This document shows positions 1-9,465 of a stretch of DNA of 64,000 bases, one piece after another; the stretch's first letter is position 1; each line of letters opens with the position of its first letter. The notes under the pieces are model-generated. The model searched no databases. It had not been told where the DNA came from and saw only the letters and a program-made list of their open reading frames with translations. The DNA comes from Phaseolus vulgaris (taxonomy: Eukaryota; Streptophyta; Magnoliopsida; Fabales; Fabaceae), in the NCBI RefSeq assembly GCF_000499845.2, contig NC_023750.2:11088653-11152652 (forward strand), given 5' to 3'. The position numbers and the translations under genes are program-made.

Positions 1-152
1 AACAGTTTATAAAGGCAAGTAATAAAGCAATGTTCAAAAGCAATAAAGCAATATTAAGAACATTACAAATCCCAATACTTCTCTCTCTATTTGTCTCATC
101 AAAAGGACAAAAGGTAGGATTTAAAAAACAACATAAAAGAAAAACTTTTGAA
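1..152. other. No gene recognised; 3' flank of the decayed minus-strand gene
   Basis: This AT-rich stretch lies beyond the last recognisable codon of the minus-strand pseudogene. I see no coding potential, repeat or signal in it. Confidence 0.4.
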
Positions 153-1238
153 CTAAAAAGAAGGACTATCCTCCCTCTGAAATTGTAGTTCCAGAATCTG
201 CCTCTGGACTTCTTCAATCTGTTCATTCAGACTGGAGAACCTTGTGTCCATGTTTGTAAACCTTGATTCGCAGATCTCATAGAGGTTCCTTTTTATTATC
301 GGCAAAGGTGTCCATTTTATTCAACATTTGCATTTCAAAAGATGACATGCTTGGCATCCTTTCCTCCATGTTGATATCATGATGCATTCCTTCTTGAGGT
401 CCAACAGCAGGATCATCTTGCATTGCTGCCTCTTCAGCTTCATTTCCTTCATTGGTTCAACTTGGTCCAGCATAATCACCATCTTTGCTTACCCATCTTC
501 CACAAATCTTAGTAAACCCCATCTTGCTTAGGGATCCACTATTGATTTCGCTGGAGGGCTTGATAACTTCTGCTAGCTCTCCTTCTATATCCACTTCAAA
601 ATAGTGAAGGAACTTAGAAATCAAAATAGCATAAGGATAATGAAAATCACATAACCTCATGGCTTTTTGCATATGCTCTTTGATAATGTGAATCCAATTG
701 ATCTTCACTTTATTCATGATGCAGTAGATCATGAGGAGATCTTCTCCAGAGAGAGTTGAGTGGTTGCTCCCCCTAGGTGTGAGAATCCATGAAACTATGA
801 AGGCCACAAGCCTTTCATCAAGCTTCAATCCTCCAACAGAAAAATTCCTCACTTTGGAGTGGGGATTCTTGAGACAACTCTTGTAAAACTGGATTTTGTT
901 GAAATCTTCCACAATTCCAAGGTTTCCCCTATTGATTCTTAGACTAGAAGACTTCAGCCCGGTCACAGCAGACCATACCTCATTTGTAATAACCATATCA
1001 CCTTTGACATGAGAAACAATTGAGTCACCATCAAAAGTAAGGTTAGTGTAGAATACCTTTACAAGATTAAGATAAATGTTCCCTGTGATTTCCAGAAATC
1101 TCTTCAAATTTTTTTCTTTGAGGACACTCCTTACAGAATCTAGCTTTTGTTGTTTCATCCAAGAGAAGGAAACAACCTTTGGAGTATCCACATTTTTTCT
1201 ACTAGTCTCTGGTAGGTATTTGTTCATGAGATTGGTAT

Positions 1239-1451
1239 TGATGAGAATCAAATAAAGGAGGCTTTTATTAATGGAGGAAGAGGACATCCACCCTCACATT
1301 TGAAGTTCTTCCTTCTAGTCTTCTCAAAATTAAAAGAAGACATAAAATAAAGATGAGGCCCAAGCCCAAAGCCCAAGCCCAAGCCCAAGAAGGCCAAAGC
1401 CCAAAGAGCCCAAGTCCATCCCATGAGGGGCAAGGCCAAGCTTTGAAATAA
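1239..1451 (+). repeat. E1 5' LTR, truncated after ~213 bp
   Basis: This copy matches the first ~213 bp of the 3' LTR at 3319-3531 almost base for base, including a run of GCCCAA hexamers. After 1451 the sequence jumps to the leader, which matches E2 near 22500 on the minus strand. The TATA box and R/U5 portions seen in the 3' LTR are missing. Confidence 0.9.
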
Positions 1452-2004
1452 CATTTTGAGTTAACATCTTGAAGTTTTTGTGGTTTAATTTTCATAATCC
1501 AGTTCGCTCTACATCATTCCAGTTAAATCAGTGAATATCAAGCACAGTTTGCTTTTTAAAAAAAAAATTTCCAGTAGCTAAATTTTTGTTTTCTTCATCT
1601 ACTCTAGTGCTTTTCCTTAAGTATTCTTTTGTGTGCCTACTTTTCTCATTGAGTTCTTTATTTTCTTGATTGTCTTTTATTCTTACTCTTTGAGTTTGTC
1701 TTACATATAGTATTCCTTTTGCAATTACCTTTCCTTGCTTATACCTTTTCTTGTTTGTCTTTATTGTTTCATTGGTTTTGTGGTGGTTGCTCTTGAGATT
1801 GGTGTGCTTGCTTTGACATATTTCATTTGAGGATTCCAAGGCCTCAAGATCAGATTGGTGCAAGAACATTATTTCTTTGAGAGTGATCTCTTTTTTCAGC
1901 CTCATTTCACTTCGGCAGTTTCATTGCCAAGCTCACTGTTTTTGCTAATTTTGTTTCTTAACTTGTTTGCTGTTTTTGTGTGTTTGCTGTTTTTTATTTG
2001 CAAA

Positions 2005-2901
2005 ATGGCTGGCTATTCAAGTGGTGCATATTACAAGCAGCATTCTCCTTGCAAAGTTTCAGTCCTTGGTGAAGAAGAACATAGAAGAAGGTGGCATCAC
2101 CATCATTCTCATGAAGAGAGCTATAACCGTGACCAAAGATATCACCAAGTGTTCAACATTGCTTGTAAAAAAGTCCCTAGTTTTAATGGTGATAGTGATC
2201 CTAATGTGTATTTAGAATGGGAGACTAAGGTTGACCATTATTTTCATGTGTATAAGGTCCAAGATGACCAAAAACTTAGATTAGTTTCTTTATCCTTTTT
2301 GGGCTATGCCAAAGAATGGTGGCATAAAATTGTAATGGACATTATGTATCGCAAGAAACCTCCCGTGGTTTCTTGGAATGCTTTGAAAGAGTGTATGCGC
2401 GCGAGGTTTGTTCCTCCTTCTAGGAAGGAACACTTGTTGAAGTTCCAAAGGCTTCCTCAAGGACATAGGATGGTAGAAGAATACTTTAAAGATTTTGAAA
2501 CAACTTTGACTAAAATGAATATGCATGCTAATGAAGAGTCAAAGATAAAATGGTTTGTACGTGGTTTGAGAAGAGATATTAGAGAAATTGTAGAATTAAA
2601 TGAGTACTCTTCTTTAAAGAAAGTGTTTCGCCAAGCCATCAAGGTGGAATCATATCTTTTGAAAACAACTTTCAAAAATACTCATGATGATGATTTCTAC
2701 AACTCTTTTAGGAAGGATGCCAACAAAATGTCTACTCAAAATTCTCCTTCCAATTTTTCCAAACAAACCATATTTCCAAAAAACGTTTCTACTACAAAAC
2801 CTTCTACTCCTAAGTCGCCTACCAAAACTTCAAATACCAAATGTTTTAAATGTTTAAGTTTTGGCCACATAGTTCTCATTGTCCACAAAAGCAAATCTTA
2901 A
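2005..2901 (+). pseudogene. E1 gag, truncated at the zinc knuckle
   Basis: The ATG at 2005 is chosen because it gives the MAGYSSGA start shared with the E2 gag. The frame encodes about 298 residues: a His/Arg-rich segment, then a capsid-like Retrotrans_gag region (FNGDSDPNVYLEWETK, with LGYAKEWWH and [12 protein letters not shown] following), then a Lys/Ser/Thr-rich tail and the start of a CCHC knuckle (CFKCLSFGHI). The last Cys is lost because a one-base shift near 2870 changes the frame. It is shorter than the E2 gag, lacks the long N-terminal coiled coil ([15 protein letters not shown] in E2), and is not followed by any protease. The protein would form the particle shell in an intact element. 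Here it is probably non-functional. Confidence 0.75.
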
Positions 2902-3318
2902 AGATCAACAAGGTAAAACAAGACCTAACTCACCCACTTACCACAAGTAAACAAGAAAAAGACAAAGAAGGCCAAGTTGACATGGGTCTTATCCTTTCAC
3001 CTCCAAGGTGTTTTCCTTCCTGACCTTTTTCATTACCCAAGGTTCCTATTTCACCACCATCTTGGTTAAAAAATGTTACGGATGATTTGTTCATACCTCC
3101 TACCATTTAAGAGGTCTTTTTCCAAAACATCACATCATTCCCAAACAAATCTTTCCAACTTGGTCGATTTATAGAACCTCCTTTTCTGAAATCCCATTAT
3201 TTACAAATGCTAAGTCATGTTTACATTTTTCTTCCACTTTTAATTGTAAAACTAAACTGACTTTGTTATATGCAGGGATTCAGAATTCGTGGACGAATTC
3301 TCTCCAACTCGAGGAGTA
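2902..3318 (+). other. E1 remnant between gag and 3' LTR
   Basis: There is no sustained reading frame. The last ~40 bp (CAGAATTCGTGG, then TCTCCAACTC) match the pol-LTR junction of E2 at 17520-17555 on the other strand, so this is the far end of the ancestral element after loss of pol. The purine-rich GAGGAG at 3311-3316 sits where the polypurine tract should be. Confidence 0.6.
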
Positions 3319-4325
3319 TGATGAGAATCAAATAAAGGAGGCTTTTATTAATGGAGGAAGAGGACATCCACCCTCACATTTGAAGTTCTTCCTTCTAGTC
3401 TTCTCAAAATTAAAAGAAGACATAAAATAAAGATGAGGCCCAAGCCCAAAGCCCAAGCCCAAGCCCAAGAAGGCCAAAGCCCAAAGAGCCCAAGTCCATC
3501 CCATGAGGGGCAAGGCCAAGCTTTGAAATACTCTTGTATAGTTTTAGGAGGTGTGGTTATTAAATAAAGGTGTGTGAAAATGTAAAATAAAGTCACATTG
3601 TCCATGTGACTTAGGAGAGTGGTGTAGGTGTAGTTTTTGGGAGGTGTCATAGTAGAAAAAGGTCACACCTCCCATGTGACTTGTTTTTGGTGGGAATTTC
3701 AAATGAGTTTATTTGAAATTTCCCACCTATTTTTCAGCACCTTAGGCTATAAATAGAGGTGCTTCCTTTGTAAAATTCAGATTGGAATTAATCTAAGAAA
3801 ACTCTACTCAAATTTTGAGTGACCTTTGGAGAGCTTTTGGAGCCTTCTTCTCTAGTCTTATCTTGATGGATCAATGAAGTCCTCAAGTGGCGGCATCACT
3901 CTCATCTAGGAGCATTCCACACTTCTAGTGGCGAGATCATCCATCCTCCTTCCATCTTCATGAGCATTCTCTTCTCCTTCCTATCTTCTTCTTCAATTGT
4001 TCATATTGCTTTGTGTTCTTGAGTTTTTCAGTTTCGGTTTTTCTATTTTCCAGCACTATGTTCTGTTTTGTTCTTAATTCTGTTTGGTTCATATGATTTG
4101 TTGTTTAATTCTGTTCGGTCATTCCAGCTTTCATTCCCTTTGTTGATTCAATTTGACAATATTTGGTTCATCCAAATGAGTTTGGGATTTGGTACTAGTT
4201 TTTGCTGAGTTCTTGTCTTAGAACAATGATCCAACTCTAAGAAAAGTGCCTCTATATTTTCCAGCTCAAGGTGATTCCTAAGAATGTCAAGAATCTTGTT
4301 CTATGTGGCTAGTGGAATCACATCA
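3319..4325 (+). repeat. E1 3' LTR, complete (1007 bp)
   Basis: It begins TGATG and ends CATCA. A TATAAATA box lies at 3748-3755 and is preceded by an AT-rich U3. The last ~100 bp (AAGTGCC, GATTCCTAAGAATGTCAAG) match the end of the E2 LTR, showing a common family. Confidence 0.9.
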
Positions 4326-4410
4326 GGTATCCCCTGCAAACCAACCTTCAAGCTTTCCAGAACTTTTGACACCCCTGGACTTCATTCATTTTGCAGATGG
4401 AGAAGTTCCA

Positions 4411-5470
4411 GCCATTGCTTGAATTAGAGAAAGTTTCTGCAAAAAAAAAAAAAAAAACTGTTGAAGAGAGAATAACAGTTCTAATTTAACCGGTTATTTA
4501 TGAGTGAAAACTGCAACTAAATGCATTGGGTTTTATAGTAGAGAACCCCTGGTCAAAGATGAACGTATTCAACACAAAAACGAATCAAATCTGAGCAATA
4601 AAGCTGACATGGTCAGTAAAATCAAAAAGTACAAATTCACATGTGATATTTGACCAAGCATTTAAGACAAATTTGATTTTTAAGATAAGTAGAGATCTGA
4701 TCTATTAAAAGCTAATGTACTAGAGTTAAACTGTATTCAAACATCAATTAAAGCAAGTTTGACCAGCCATTGCTTGAATTAGAGAAAGTTTCTACAAAAA
4801 AAAAAAAAAACTGTTGAAGAGAGAATAACAGTTCTAATTTAACCGGTTATTTATGAGTGAAAACTGCAACTAAATGCATTGGGTTTTATAGTAGAGAACC
4901 CCTGGTCAAAGATGAACGTATTCAACACAAAAACGAATCAAATATGAGCAATAAAGCTGACATGGTCAGTAAAATCAAAAAGTACAAATTCACATGTGAT
5001 ATTTGACCAAGCATTTAAGACAAATTTGATTTTTAAGATAAGTAGAGATCTGATCTATTAAAAGCTAATGTACTAGAGTTAAACTGTATTCAAACATCAA
5101 TTAAAGCAAGTTTGACCAGCCATTGCTTGAATTAGAGAAAGTTTCTACAAAAAAAAAAAAAACTGTTGAAGAGAGAATAACAGTTCTAATTTAACCGGTT
5201 ATTTATGAGTGAAAACTGCAACTAAATGCATTGGGTTTTATAGTAGAGAACCCCTGGTCAAAGATGAACGTATTCAACACAAAAACGAATCAAATATGAG
5301 CAATAAAGCTGACATGGTCAGTAAAATCAAAAAGTACAAATTCACATGTGATATTTGACCAAGCATTTAAGACAAATTTGATTTTTAAGATAAGTAGAGA
5401 TCTGATCTATTAAAAGCTAATGTACTAGAGTTAAACTGTATTCAAACATCAATTAAAGCAAGTTTGACCA
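4411..5470. repeat. Tandem array, three ~353-bp units
   Basis: Copies begin at 4411, 4766 and 5119 and end at GTTTGACCA (5470). They are nearly identical, differing by a few bases and by the length of an A-run of about 13 to 18 nt. Each unit starts at the CAT that is the minus-strand start codon of the pseudogene and extends through its upstream region. The near identity points to recent amplification. CCA at the unit joints may be the microhomology involved. Confidence 0.92.
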
Positions 5471-5921
5471 TACAGGTCATTAGGTTTAACAGAATCACAA
5501 AACCCAAAATTAAAAATAAAAAACAGATTCATCCAGAGCTTACCTGACATAAATAATCGGTTGTTTCGAGGAAACAATTGGTTAAATTTTTGTTATGAAA
5601 AAAAAAAACATTGTTTTAAACCAAAACCACATGTTCCATGTAATTATTAGGTTTTCACATAATTGCAAGCTATAAAACATATGCAGAGAAGATGGAGCAC
5701 GTAGAAATCATTCATTGAAATACAAAGAGGTATATTGAATTAAATTTTGTACATTTATAGTTCTTAACAAGGAGTAAGAGATTAATCCCTAGATCACTGA
5801 TTTTCTAATTACAGAAGCTCAAGGAAACCATCACAAGATTCAGATATGTTGACAAGTACAGAACCTCCGGTCCTTGCTGAACCTTTCAATAGAAATCAGA
5901 AATCTGCAAAATAGAACTTTG
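5471..5921. other. No gene recognised
   Basis: AT-rich DNA with an 11-A run near 5600. From about 5840 a short minus-strand open stretch belongs to the copia relic that follows. Nothing else is supported. Confidence 0.4.
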
Positions 5922-6104
5922 TTAAATCTTAAGATTTGATCCCTTGAAAAATTTGGGACCTTCAGTGTTAGATTTATCTTTTGTATTGACAATACATCTT
6001 GGAATCCACTTATAGATGCCTTTAGGTACAAGAGATTTACGAAACCTGCAATACTTGACAGAATGGCCTTTCTTCATTACTTCACTTAAGCATTCCTCAA
6101 ACAT
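5922..6104 (-). pseudogene. Ty1/copia relic, zinc-knuckle segment
   Basis: Sixty codons include GHSVKYCRFRKSLVPKG and KWIPR, the second half of a CCHC knuckle followed by the linker typical of copia polyproteins. The segment is clearly related to the plus-strand relic ending at 9297 (GHSVRFCRIRKSLVPKS, KWIPR). No LTR, protease or polymerase is present next to it, so this is an isolated fragment. Confidence 0.6.
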
Positions 6105-6399
6105 TTCCTACTCTCAAAATGCTCTCTCTTCCTCTTCGAACCTTTCGACCTTAGAACCCTAACTTATTCAAAGGTGTGATCTTTACTCCCGATTGCCCCT
6201 ACTTTATGATTTCGATGCTCATAACATGCTATAACTATTCTGGGACTGTTTATATTTTTGCATTTTATGTTCTTTGCTCTTTCGCTTTCGCGGACTCTCT
6301 GTTTTCTGGGTTTCTGAGGCATACCATCTTCCTCCTTTAAACCTTCATTTTTTTATCTTTTTCTTTTTCTCTTTTTCTTTTCTAGCTTCCTCTCTTCAG

Positions 6400-8256
6400 A
6401 TGCCTCGAATGGAAACCACCCTGAACCCACCTCCTTCCATTGCCTACCAATCCTTGTACCGTTGGGCTCCTGACAGCCTCTTAGCCGAGACCTCCAAAAT
6501 CACCTCCTTTGAGGATAGAAGAACGTACAAGGAGGGTGAGGCTGATGATAAGTTCCACGTATTCGGGAGGGAGCTCGACATATACGTGAAGGTTCTGCCT
6601 TGCAAGGATGGTGAGCTCGTGTGCGTTGATGACCACGCAAGCCCTAAGGAACCTTTCTTCTTTATGTATGCAATTGTCTTCAAGCGGCTCAAACTTCGCC
6701 TCCCATTCACAAGGTTTGAGCGCACTCTTTTGACTGAAATCAACGTGGCCCCTTCCTAGCTGGACCCCAACATCTGGGCCTTTGTGCGGACCTTTGCCTT
6801 TCTCTGCAACCACCTTGGCCATACGCCATGAGTGGATGTTTTCCTCTACTTCTTCGAGGAGAAGAGTCCTGGAAAAAAGTTGTGGATGAGCTTCAATGGG
6901 TGGCAGGGAGAGTCCTTCTAACCCTTTTCCAGCAGTCTTACAAGGGCTTCAAACGGAAGTTTTTTAAGATATGCTGCAACAAGCATGATCCGACCTTGCT
7001 GGATGGGTTCCCACTCTACTGGGTGGAGAAAATGGGGCTTAAGAAGCTTAGGAGTCTCGATGACTTGGCCCCGCCCGATCGCGAGGTGTGCCAACTCCTT
7101 TCATGCTTGGGAATGGTGTTTAACACTACTGAACTGATCAAGCTTGAGTACAACCCCAAGCATCTCAAGGGCTACATTGGTATCTTGTTTGACTCTACTC
7201 TTTCTTGTTTACTTGCATATTATGTTAGTTTACTTCTTATGCGTTATTGTTTCCTGTGTAGACGTGGTGCTAAACGCGGAGAAGAAGAGGATGCTAGCTG
7301 AGGCAACCTCCAAGCTCAAACCTAGTGCGGGCCCAACTGATGCCAAGGTTGCGGCCCCTGCTGATGCTCCTCCTACGCCTATTCCTGTAAAAGGGGGTGG
7401 TTGAGGCTACTGCCTCTGAGGACGAGGACACATGCTCTGGCCTCGTCTTCAAGAGGAAAAGGGGTGATGACGTCGCGGTACCAGCGCACTCAGCTTCAGA
7501 TGTTTACGCCTCCTCTTTCCGAGAGAACCCCCCCAAGTGCTTGTTCTCCTCGTGACTTGGTGGTACACGAAGGCGGGGGAGAGTGCCCCTGGAGGTGATT
7601 TTGGCGTGCCTCCCGCTGCTGAGTTGTCCGCCTTTCTCCAGGAGGTTCTTTAAACCTTCCAAGACGGGGAAATGGAGAACAAAGGCAAAGACCCCCTGCG
7701 AGGGCATGCCGCCAAAGGTCTTGGGCCTTCCTCATCGCATCTAGCTGAGGGTTGAGATGTTGAAGCTGAGGGAGGCAGCAAGTCAAGAAGCGCTCTAAAT
7801 CAAAAAGCTCACTCAGCGTGAAACCGCACTGCATCTAGAGTTGGCAGACCTTCGCCAAACTGACAAGGAGACCAAGAGGCTCCTATTTGAGAAGTCTCAG
7901 GAGGCCCTGAGTGCTCATGCGAAGATTCTGCCTCTCCGAAACGAGGTTATCATGCTGTAGGAGAAGCCCGAGGAGACGCAGGCCAAGATGGCTAGGTTGG
8001 AAGAAAGGCGACCCAACAGGAGGTGCGACTTGGCCAACTGGAGGGAGAGCTAGTCCGCAAGGACGAACTCTTCAGTCAGATGAAGAAGGAGCTTGGCATC
8101 GACTCTACTGGGGCTTACGGTGCTGGATTTGAGGATGCCATGGCCCAGGTTGCCTGCGTGCATCCTAGGGTGGACCTATCTTAGACTGGATTGACCAAGA
8201 GAGTTGTTGATGGGCAGCTGGTTAACGCCCAAGAGTTGCTCTCTCCTTGTTTGTAA
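6400..8256 (+). pseudogene. Relic of a Tat-type antisense gene (PF04195-like), orphaned
   Basis: From an ATG at 6400 the frame shows the same motif series as the antisense gene of Tat3: LYRWAPDSLLAETS, VLPCKDGELVCVDDHAS, LRLPFTRFERTLLTE, FQQSYKGFKRKFFKI and DGFPLYWV. A TAG at 6757, a TGA at 6832 and a frameshift near 6918 break it. A GT-AG intron at 7180-7261 joins GYI to DVVLN in phase 1, the position seen in the other copies. A leader intron (about 6174 to 6385 or 6399) is likely. The second exon is badly decayed, but Glu/Lys-rich coil remnants and a terminal VVDGQLV remain, ending at TAA 8254-8256. No gag-pol accompanies it, so it is a severed piece of a Tat element or a transposed cDNA. 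It is unlikely to be functional. Confidence 0.7.
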
Positions 8257-8420
8257 CTTAACAATTTTAGTAACTTGTGTATATATACTCTTTTATTTAT
8301 GAAATCTACTTCATTCTTAACTTGCCCCTTTTTCATTTTTAACTGATTTTGCCTTGCTTGCTTAGTTTAACAACGTTTTAGGGCCTTCATGACTTAGATC
8401 AATATTCAAAAAGGTACAAT

Positions 8421-9297
8421 TTTAAGAAACTGAATGACTTTAATTCTAACAAATATACTTGTTATAGTTGTGGTGAACAGGGACACATCAAGGCTGAGTG
8501 CCCTAACAATGAAAGCAAGGAGAAGGCTGATTTCAAAGGAGAAAGGTGAGGAAAAACCAAGAAAGCATACATAGCTTAGGATGACAATGAGGTATCATCC
8601 TCTAGCTCTTCAGAAGATGAAGAAGCAAATTTATGCTTAAAGGCATCAACATCAAGCAGTGTAAGCTCATCTTCATCAGTCAAAGGTAAAAACTACTATT
8701 AACTACTTGAAGCATTCAATGAAACACATGAAGAAGCTAATAGATTGGCTCTCTTGAACAACTGGTTGAAAGGATTGAACAACTGGCTTGAAAACATAGT
8801 TAAAACACTGGAAGAAGAGTTGGAAAAAATCTAAAGTTGATTTTAAAAATTTGGATTTGATTTACAAAAATTCTTCTTGCATGTGTGACTCTAGTTTTGG
8901 TGAAACCTGTGAATCTCTTGAAAAGAAGGTTCACTACCTTGTGAAAACTGTGGATAGGCTTACAACTGGAAAATCCAACTTTGAGAATGTTCTTGCATCT
9001 CAAAATTGTGTCTTTGGAAAAACAGACTTAGTATTTTATCCACAGAGCAAAAAGAATGGAATTTCAAAACCTTTTTCAACAGTACTAAAAAATCAACCGA
9101 TTAAAAGAACGAAACAATCAGTTGTTACATGCTTTTACTGTACGAAGATAGGTCATTCTGTTAGATTCTGTAGAATTCGTAAATCTCTTGTTCCTAAAAG
9201 TATCTTTAAATGGATTCCAAGAAATTTTGATGGTTCTAAAGATAAGTCTAACATGAAAGGTCCCAAATACTTTAAGGGATCAACTCTTGTGATTTGA
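8421..9297 (+). pseudogene. Ty1/copia relic: gag zinc knuckle and linker
   Basis: The first part encodes a clear CCHC knuckle, CYSCGEQGHIKAEC, followed by an acidic Ser/Glu stretch. After several stops, an open piece from 8851 to 9297 holds a second knuckle-like motif (CFYCTKIGHSVRFC) and KWIPR. This arrangement is known from legume copia elements with a nucleocapsid domain ahead of the protease. No protease, integrase or reverse transcriptase follows before the satellite begins. Confidence 0.65.
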
Positions 9298-9465
9298 CAG
9301 GTTTTCTTTTGCAGAATCTTTGTCTCCACGTGAAGGATTTGTAGAATCAGGATCTCATGGATGCAAACAAGCAAAATAATGCCTTAGCTCTAAAAATTAA
9401 GAATTGCTTCAAGTGTGTAATATAAGCTTGAAGGATAACTCTTCGTTCTTCTTATACTTGATCAT

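Larger units (their letters stand above)
1239..4325 (+). mobile_element. E1: Ty3/gypsy-type LTR retrotransposon, pol-less deletion derivative
   Basis: The element starts TGATGAGAATC and ends AATCACATCA, and is flanked by the perfect 5-bp target-site duplication GGTAT (1234-1238 and 4326-4330). It holds a partial 5' LTR, a leader, a gag reading frame starting MAGYSSGA like E2, about 400 bp of remnant, and a complete 3' LTR. The protease, reverse transcriptase and integrase are absent. By comparison with E2, about 1.5 kb is missing between 1451 and 1452, covering most of the 5' LTR, the primer-binding site and the start of the leader. It cannot move by itself and is probably fixed in place, because the 5' promoter half and primer site are gone. 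Confidence 0.9.
153..4415 (-). pseudogene. Plant transposon-like protein gene, decayed and split by element E1
   Basis: The longest open piece (457-1233) encodes about 260 residues of the repetitive 'putative plant transposon protein' kind, with segments such as VWSAVTGLKSS and FSVGGLKLDERLVAF. No catalytic residues are evident. The N-terminal end lies beyond E1: from an ATG at 4413-4415, about 28 codons run in the matching frame down to the target site at 4330, with an in-frame TGA at codon 10. Downstream of 457 the same frame continues about 80 codons past a TGA, then shifts near position 300 and ends at a TAG at 153-155. This last part is Glu/Gln-rich and probably a short coiled coil. The gene was thus about 400 codons long and is broken by two stops, one frameshift and a 3.1-kb insertion. 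It may itself derive from a transposon. Family assignment is from resemblance only. Confidence 0.6.

Noticed and set aside
1528..1905. Minus-strand open frame of 125 codons
   Set aside because: It lies in the E1 leader opposite to gag and shows Lys/Glu-rich low-complexity content from AT-rich DNA; leaders of E2 and E6 do not keep it.
6274..6399. Coding sequence upstream of ATG 6400 in the antisense-gene relic
   Set aside because: This stretch looks like a pyrimidine-rich leader intron end (TTTTCTTTTCTAG), as in the Tat3 copy, and not like protein.
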